NCBI GenBank assembly: GCA_014804565.1
Contig: JAAUZN010000051.1
Coordinates: forward strand, 25,827-36,327
DNA from: Lachnospiraceae bacterium
GTDB lineage: Bacteria; Bacillota; Clostridia; Lachnospirales; Lachnospiraceae
Direction: 5' to 3'
Length of the DNA stretch: 10,501 nt
Part shown: piece by piece, positions 5,791-10,501 of the stretch
How positions within the stretch are numbered: position 1 is the stretch's first letter
Layout: each line of letters begins with the position of its first letter
Program-made: the position numbers and the translations under genes
The notes under the pieces: generated by a model
The model's database searches: none
What the model was told of the DNA's origin: nothing
The model's input: the letters and a program-made list of their open reading frames with translations, nothing else

Positions 5791-6852
5791 ATGGCAAAGA
5801 CAGATAAAAGCAGCAAGCCTGCGGGCGGCCTTGGCGCAAAACTGATGGGCATGACCGACACCAATCTCTTGCTTACCATCACGATCGTTGTATTTTTTCT
5901 GATGTACATTGCAGCGGTAGTATTTCTGCGTTCGGGTTTCTTAAAGCCCCAGACCTTCTTTAATATTTTAAATGCCAATGCGGCGCTGATCATTCTTGCC
6001 TGCGGCATGAGCCTTGTTATGATCACGGGCGGAATCGATATCTCCGTGGGCGGCGTTACGGCTCTGGTCAGCATGTGCTGTGCGGTCTATCTGGATTATA
6101 AGGGCGGAAATGTCTTTATGGCGGTTATCATCGCATTACTGATCGGCTTAGCCTTCGGCGCATTCCAGGGCTTTCTGGTGGCATATCTGGACATCCAGCC
6201 TTTCATTGTTACCCTTGCGGGTATGTTCTTTGCAAGAGGTATGACCACGATTGTAAACGCGGCCCCCTTCAATGTGGAGAATGAAGCATTTGTGGCTTTA
6301 AAAAATACACGTGTTATCGTACCGGGCATGGGCTCCGTCAATAAGAAGGGTGTATATGTGAACGCTTATGTGGAGATCGGCGTGATCGTTGCCATTCTGG
6401 TGGTGATTGTGATGTTTGCCCTGCTCCGCTGGGCTAAAATGGGTCGTAATTTCTATGCTGTGGGCGGTAACAAACAGAGCGCGTTGATGCTTGGTATCAA
6501 TGTAAAGAGGACAAAGTTCCTCTCCCATTTGATCTGCGGTTTGCTTGCAGGTATCGGCGGCTTTGTATATTTCCTGCATGTAGGCTCCGGCTCGCCCTCC
6601 CATGCGACGGCAATGGAGATGGACGCGATCGCTTCCTCCATCATCGGCGGCACCATGCTGACAGGCGGTGTCGGCAATGTTCTGGGTACGTTTTTCGGTG
6701 TGCTCTCTCTGAGTACGATTCAGAATATAGTATCTTCCGCAGGCTTCGACGAGGCATGGTGGTCGGGTATCACCAGAGCGGTCATGCTCTGCCTCTTCCT
6801 GGTGGTTCAGAGTGTGATCATGTCTGTGAGAAAGAAGAACAGACAGGGTTAA
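5791..6852 (+). CDS. yjfF: Sugar ABC transporter permease (YjfF-like)
   Basis: This 353-residue membrane protein is the second RbsC-like permease and should form a heterodimeric channel with the YtfT-like protein. A polar N-terminus (about 1-24) precedes hydrophobic segments at about 25-47, 62-80, 86-100, 109-132, 138-150, 193-212, 243-262, 280-316 and 330-345. Family marks are MITGGIDISVGG (77-88), IQPFIVTLAGMFFARG (135-150), AVGGNKQSALMLGIN (223-237) and MDAIASSIIGGTMLTGGVG (277-295), which read like E. coli YjfF. ATG begins one base after the previous stop and AGGGGAGG (5774-5781) lies inside the end of that gene, so the two are translationally linked. A terminator follows. Two non-identical permeases with one fused ATPase is the signature of the YtfQRT-YjfF subgroup. 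Confidence 0.92.
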   Translation: MAKTDKSSKPAGGLGAKLMGMTDTNLLLTITIVVFFLMYIAAVVFLRSGFLKPQTFFNILNANAALIILACGMSLVMITGGIDISVGGVTALVSMCCAVYLDYKGGNVFMAVIIALLIGLAFGAFQGFLVAYLDIQPFIVTLAGMFFARGMTTIVNAAPFNVENEAFVALKNTRVIVPGMGSVNKKGVYVNAYVEIGVIVAILVVIVMFALLRWAKMGRNFYAVGGNKQSALMLGINVKRTKFLSHLICGLLAGIGGFVYFLHVGSGSPSHATAMEMDAIASSIIGGTMLTGGVGNVLGTFFGVLSLSTIQNIVSSAGFDEAWWSGITRAVMLCLFLVVQSVIMSVRKKNRQG

Positions 6853-6886
6853 AAACCGTTTTTTGAAGATTTTTTACAGGATAGAT

Positions 6887-6927
6887 AAAGGACACATATC
6901 TCGTCAGGGATGTGTGTCTTTTTCTTT
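6887..6927 (+). terminator. Intrinsic terminator of the sugar transporter operon
   Basis: AAAGGACACATATC (6887-6900) pairs with GATGTGTGTCTTTT (6909-6922), 14 bp with two G-U pairs, around the 8-nt loop TCGTCAGG. The T-rich tail CTTTTTCTTT ends at 6927. It separates transporter from chemotaxis transcription. Confidence 0.8.
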
Positions 6928-6970
6928 CCTTGTGCTATAAAAATCTTTTTACGGGGCTGTTCTACAGACA

Positions 6971-6997
6971 TAAAATGTGGTACACTATATCTGATAA
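6971..6997 (+). promoter_or_regulatory. Candidate sigma-28 (SigD/FliA-type) promoter of the chemoreceptor cluster
   Basis: TAAA (6971-6974), exactly 15 nt, then TCTGATAA (6990-6997) matches the flagellar/chemotaxis consensus TAAA-N15-GCCGATAA at all four -35 and six of eight -10 positions. Chemoreceptor genes are classic sigma-28 targets. It leaves a leader of about 55 nt before ATG 7060. No equally good sigma-A promoter is visible between the terminator and the gene. Confidence 0.55.
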
Positions 6998-7059
6998 TAT
7001 TACAAGGGATAAGAAGAGAGAACAGGCTACTAACTCTTAGACGCGGGAGGGTTTTCCAT

Positions 7060-8778
7060 ATGAAAAAGATTGGTTTTAAATTTGCGATGGCGATTCTTGT
7101 GCTTGCTCTGATTTCAATCATATCGCTGGGGTTTATGGCCAACAGTATGACGACGATCACCGAGAGCAGTCAGAATGTCATGAATAATGAAGTGGTGAAG
7201 ATCAATCTGATTCACAGTATATATGAAGATTATCTGGATATGTATATGAATTTGTATGCGCATGTGGATGCCAAACTGATCAGAACGATGGACAGGCGTG
7301 CGAATGATGTCCTGGAGCGTCGTGAGCTGATGTGGGAATCCGTGGCAGCATACGAGGAGACGATCACCTCCGAAGAGGTGCGGGAGAGTTTCGATGCGCT
7401 GAAGAACAGGCTGGAGTCCTTCGATACGTATGCGGACAATATCATAGAATTGAGCAGGGCGAACGATAAAGAGCGTGCCAGTAACCTGATCTCCAATAAT
7501 CTGGGATCTTTGAATCGGGTACTGGACCAGGCGATGAGCAGACTGCTGGAGTATTCAGAGCAGGATCTTGAAAATGCGAAAGTCGATCAGCAGGCAAAAG
7601 TAAATAATTCCTATACATTGACGGTGATAGTAATTGTTTTGCTTTTGGTGACGGCGGTTTTGATTCTGATCATTGCGCACCGCATTATTGTGATGCCGAT
7701 TCAGAAAATCGCGCAGGTCATTAACGGTATGATCGAGGATATACATAATAACAGAGGGAACCTGAACGAGAGAGTGCCTGTTCAGACGAAGGATGAGATT
7801 TCCACATTGGCTAAGGGCGTTAACGAGTTCCTGGATATTCTACAGGATATGATCGGCGGCGTGATTTCCTGCAGCGATGAGATTCACAGGCAGCAGCTGA
7901 GCGTAGATGAGGTGGTAGAGGAGACAAACCAGAGTGTCAATGATACTTCGGTCACGATGGAAGAACTGGCGGCCAGCATGGAGGAAGTATCCGCTACGGC
8001 TGCCTATGTCAATGAAAACACCAGAGAGGCGGAGGCATCCGTGGGCGAGATGGTGGATAAGGCAGTGAATGGTACGAAGTTTGCGGAGGAGATCAGGAGT
8101 CGCGCGGAGGAGCTTCAGAAACTGGCACAGGACAGCAAGGCTACCGCGGGCGCTATGATAAAAGAATTTGACGTGTCTTTACATGCTTCCATAGAGGACA
8201 GTCATCAGATTGAAAAGATAGGCAACTTGACAGGTGATATTCTGGATATTGCTTCCAAGACGAATCTTCTGGCACTGAATGCTTCCATTGAGGCGGCGAG
8301 AGCAGGCGAGGCCGGAAAGGGTTTTGCGGTAGTGGCTGAGGAGATTCGTGTGCTGGCGGACAACTCCAAGCAGACGGCTAACAACATCCAGCAGATTTCC
8401 GAGGGCGTTGTGGCGGCAGTCATGACGCTGGCAGACAATGCCGGGGAGCTTGTAAACTTTATCAATGAGAGAGTGATGCCGGACTATGAGATTCTGGAGC
8501 GGACCGGTGAACAGTATCTGAATGATTCCATTACGGTGGATCAGATCATGGGTGAGATGCAGGATTCGATGGAAAATATCGGCTCTATGATGCGCAAGGT
8601 GGCAGAGTCCAACGATAATATTGCCAATAACGTGAGAGAGAGTGCCCAGGGTGTGGGTGGCGTGGTGGACAACACAGCGGCGCTTGCAGATAATATGAAG
8701 AACATCATGGGGGCGCTGGAGGAGGTCTCCAGTGCGGTCAGCCATTTGTCTGAACAGACGGCGTGCTTTCACGGATAA
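7060..8778 (+). CDS. Methyl-accepting chemotaxis protein (transmembrane chemoreceptor)
   Basis: This complete 572-residue receptor senses a signal outside the cell and controls CheA through CheW. Transmembrane helix 1 is at about 8-27. A mostly helical extracellular domain (about 28-184) looks like a four-helix-bundle sensor, and transmembrane helix 2 is at about 185-208. The HAMP domain (about 209-265) has P213 and the conserved DE at 245-246. The cytoplasmic signalling coiled coil runs from about 280 to 565, with the very conserved tip [20 protein letters not shown] (401-420) followed by [13 protein letters not shown]. No CheR/CheB-binding pentapeptide ends the protein. ATG 7060 has GGGAGG (7045-7050) 9 nt upstream; the frame is open further up, but that part overlaps the terminator. 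It is the first gene after the transporter operon, so a sugar ligand is plausible but not shown. Confidence 0.94.
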   Translation: MKKIGFKFAMAILVLALISIISLGFMANSMTTITESSQNVMNNEVVKINLIHSIYEDYLDMYMNLYAHVDAKLIRTMDRRANDVLERRELMWESVAAYEETITSEEVRESFDALKNRLESFDTYADNIIELSRANDKERASNLISNNLGSLNRVLDQAMSRLLEYSEQDLENAKVDQQAKVNNSYTLTVIVIVLLLVTAVLILIIAHRIIVMPIQKIAQVINGMIEDIHNNRGNLNERVPVQTKDEISTLAKGVNEFLDILQDMIGGVISCSDEIHRQQLSVDEVVEETNQSVNDTSVTMEELAASMEEVSATAAYVNENTREAEASVGEMVDKAVNGTKFAEEIRSRAEELQKLAQDSKATAGAMIKEFDVSLHASIEDSHQIEKIGNLTGDILDIASKTNLLALNASIEAARAGEAGKGFAVVAEEIRVLADNSKQTANNIQQISEGVVAAVMTLADNAGELVNFINERVMPDYEILERTGEQYLNDSITVDQIMGEMQDSMENIGSMMRKVAESNDNIANNVRESAQGVGGVVDNTAALADNMKNIMGALEEVSSAVSHLSEQTACFHG

Positions 8779-8812
8779 CGGGTAGAGATGAAAACAACGG
8801 GAATGGATTGAT

Positions 8813-9106
8813 ATGGCGAAACAAGACGGCGGTAATAACAGAAGAAGCGGCGACACGCAGGTAGGACTTACCTTGCGTGTCGTGGTAGCGTTGTATGTTT
8901 TGTATCTGGCCTATGGTCTGATACAGGATTTCGGGGAAACATCCGGAAATGACAGGATCTTGATTGCAATAGCCATTATTATTTTTATTGTGGCTGGTGG
9001 AGCGATCCTGTTTTTTTCGGGCAGAAAACTGATCCGAAAGGAGTATATTGATGCAGAAGAAAGTGCTGGGGATGAAGGAAAAGAAGAGGAATCCGAAGAA
9101 GGGTAA
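8813..9106 (+). CDS. Small two-helix membrane protein with acidic C-terminal tail, function unknown
   Basis: I do not recognise this 97-residue protein. A polar, basic N-terminus (1-22) is followed by helix 1 (about 23-38), a short loop GETSGNDR (41-48), helix 2 (about 49-68), a basic patch GRKLIRK (70-76) and a strongly acidic tail (80-97, ten Asp/Glu against one Lys). By the positive-inside rule both ends should be cytoplasmic. It lies 34 nt after the first chemoreceptor and its last 56 nt overlap the second, so it is very probably co-transcribed with both. Its Shine-Dalgarno is weak (GGGA, 8799-8802). A seven-codon frame (8788-8811) stops one base before its ATG and might couple translation. 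It could be a receptor-associated protein or a small bystander; the conserved-looking placement is the only hint. Confidence 0.78.
   Translation: MAKQDGGNNRRSGDTQVGLTLRVVVALYVLYLAYGLIQDFGETSGNDRILIAIAIIIFIVAGGAILFFSGRKLIRKEYIDAEESAGDEGKEEESEEG
9037..9043 (+). promoter_or_regulatory. Ribosome binding site that sets the start of the second chemoreceptor
   Basis: AAAGGAG lies 7 nt before ATG 9051, inside the coding sequence of the small membrane protein. Its strength and spacing make 9051 the start rather than the in-frame ATG at 9072, so the two genes overlap out of frame by 56 bp. Confidence 0.8.
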
Positions 9107-10501
9107 GGGTGCGGGGATCCGGCTGAAGATCAACGCCTGTATTTTGGTGACACTGGTTATACTCATTGTGCTGATGATGGTGTTGGTGGATAAGTCCAGT
9201 AAATATAATGAGCAATATTCCCAGATTCTTGACGGCATCAGCAAGGTGACTTATGTCAAAGACAATGCTTCCTATCTGGGCCGCACCGTGGTAGCCAAGT
9301 GCGGAACCGGCGGTGATCTTGCTTCCAGCGGTCATGTGGAGATCATAGACACTATGGAACAGTATGTGGCGGAGGTTGGAGAGGGGATTCCCCAGGAGGC
9401 AGAATATTCGGAGATGCGCAATCAATATGATAAGTTTGCCTCCGAAACAGGCAAATATATTGCCTCTTTCCGGGAGCTGCAGGCCGCCTGCGGGGACACT
9501 TATTCTTCGGCGGGTCTGAATGCGGCGCAGAATATGAGCGGCAGTATGGGATTTGTCAGCTCCAGTGCGGAGACACTTCTTGCCTCGGAGATTGCCCGAA
9601 GCGAGCAGGTGGCCGACGAGATTCAAAGCGGATTCCGAAACATGCGTAACATGATCGTAGTTGTGGTGGCTGTCACGGCGGTGATTGTGATGGTGGCGGC
9701 ATTCGCATTGACCCAGAGCATAACGGCTCCTGTCATCAAACTGCAGAAGAGCCTGATGATCATATCCGAGGGAAACCTGACGGATGACGATCTTAAGGTG
9801 AATGTCAGGGACGAGGTAGGTCAGGCATCCACGGCTTTCAATAAAATGAAAAACAATCTGGTTCACTTGATCAGTGAGGTGGCCGCTAATATGGCGGAGT
9901 TGAAGATGGCAACCGCCACGGTGAATACCAGTGTGGATGAGAATGCTCAGGGTGGGACTCGTATTGCCGATGCTGTGGAAGGTATGCTGGCAGCTTTGGA
10001 GAGACAGCAGGAGGAGGTCAGCCATGCCCAGACGCAGATCGGCGAGATGGAAGGTATTGCGCAGAAGGTGGCCGATTATGCGGAGTCTATTCACGGAAAT
10101 GCCGGAAAAACCAGAGACAATGCCAGGGACGGCATGCAGAAGATCATGGCTTATGTGGAACAGATGGAAGAGGTCAACCGCGCTATGCGCGAGATGGAGG
10201 CCGTATTCTCCTCCTTCGGGGAAAATACAAAGGGGATGACAGAAGCCCTGGCATCTATCTCCTCCATAGCATCCCAGACCAATCTGTTGTCGTTAAATGC
10301 TTCCATTGAGGCGGCGAGAGCGGGCGAGGCAGGTAAGGGCTTTGCGGTGGTGGCAACGGAGATTCGTAATCTGGCGGATGATTCTCAGCAGGCGGCGGCT
10401 CATATCGGCAAGATGATCGATGCGGTGAGCGCTCAGGCGGATCAGATGACGGCTCGTCTTAAGGAGAGTCTGGAGCAGCTGGAGAAGGGTAACCGGATGA
10501 C
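9051..10501 (+). CDS. Methyl-accepting chemotaxis protein, 3' end outside the window
   Basis: The frame stays open for 483 codons to the end of the window. The protein has an unusually basic cytoplasmic N-terminus (residues 1-26, eleven Lys/Arg), transmembrane helix 1 at about 28-46, an extracellular sensor region at about 47-198 and transmembrane helix 2 at about 200-220. The HAMP domain (about 221-275) has P227 and DE at 254-255. The signalling coiled coil begins near 280, with tip [20 protein letters not shown] (410-429), then [13 protein letters not shown]. About the last 80-100 residues of a typical receptor are missing. Its sensor region shows no obvious similarity to that of the first receptor, so the pair likely senses different signals. 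It carries two cysteines outside the membrane, C84 and C147. Start 9051 is set by AAAGGAG. Confidence 0.92.
   Translation, partial: MQKKVLGMKEKKRNPKKGKGAGIRLKINACILVTLVILIVLMMVLVDKSSKYNEQYSQILDGISKVTYVKDNASYLGRTVVAKCGTGGDLASSGHVEIIDTMEQYVAEVGEGIPQEAEYSEMRNQYDKFASETGKYIASFRELQAACGDTYSSAGLNAAQNMSGSMGFVSSSAETLLASEIARSEQVADEIQSGFRNMRNMIVVVVAVTAVIVMVAAFALTQSITAPVIKLQKSLMIISEGNLTDDDLKVNVRDEVGQASTAFNKMKNNLVHLISEVAANMAELKMATATVNTSVDENAQGGTRIADAVEGMLAALERQQEEVSHAQTQIGEMEGIAQKVADYAESIHGNAGKTRDNARDGMQKIMAYVEQMEEVNRAMREMEAVFSSFGENTKGMTEALASISSIASQTNLLSLNASIEAARAGEAGKGFAVVATEIRNLADDSQQAAAHIGKMIDAVSAQADQMTARLKESLEQLEKGNRM

Noticed and set aside
8278..8303. 26-nt identity with 10296-10321, a possible recombination repeat between the two receptor genes
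   Set aside because: It encodes the most conserved part of the receptor tip (NASIEAARA); protein constraint with shared codon use explains it without recent duplication.
8985..10094. Long minus-strand open frame (369 codons) opposite the second chemoreceptor
   Set aside because: The plus strand encodes a full HAMP and receptor signalling domain; the antisense product is His/Leu-rich shadow sequence without motifs.

Overview
The window looks like the chromosome of a motile Gram-positive Clostridia member, probably a Lachnospiraceae-type bacterium. The signs are AGGAGG-like ribosome binding sites, an AT-rich intergenic region beside genes of moderate GC, a YesN-type AraC regulator, an AraR-type GntR/LacI hybrid repressor, an Ala/Glu/Pro-linker lipoprotein, and chemoreceptors behind a sigma-28-like promoter. 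No species can be named from the sequence alone.

Layout. Positions 1-495 hold the 3' end of an AraC-type DNA-binding protein, probably a YesN-like response regulator. It converges on an araR-like repressor gene (minus strand, 492-1574), and the two stop codons share one TTAA. A 407-bp AT-rich divergent intergenic region (1575-1981) carries AraR-like TTTGT motifs and several inverted repeats. Next is a four-gene sugar ABC transporter operon: a substrate-binding lipoprotein (1982-3055), a double-domain ATPase (3186-4700) and two different permeases (4701-5789, 5791-6852). One binding protein, one fused ATPase and two permeases is the YtfQ-YtfR-YtfT-YjfF architecture. The gap between binding protein and ATPase contains a near-consensus sigma-A promoter followed at once by a GC-rich hairpin. 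An intrinsic terminator at 6887-6927 closes the operon.

A chemotaxis cluster follows: a complete methyl-accepting chemotaxis protein (7060-8778), a 97-residue two-helix membrane protein with an acidic tail (8813-9106), and a second chemoreceptor (9051-10501) that runs off the window. The second chemoreceptor starts 56 bp inside the small gene. The shared DNA encodes an acidic tail in one frame and a basic cytoplasmic tail in the other.

How it may work together (inference): the AraR-like repressor, and perhaps the YesN-type regulator, control a pentose or hexofuranose importer. L-arabinose is the best guess for the substrate because of the repressor. The chemoreceptors sit next to the importer, so they may sense the same sugar or its loaded binding protein, but they have their own terminator-separated, motility-type promoter. 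The least familiar part is the small two-helix protein between the receptors, with its opposite-charge overlap.
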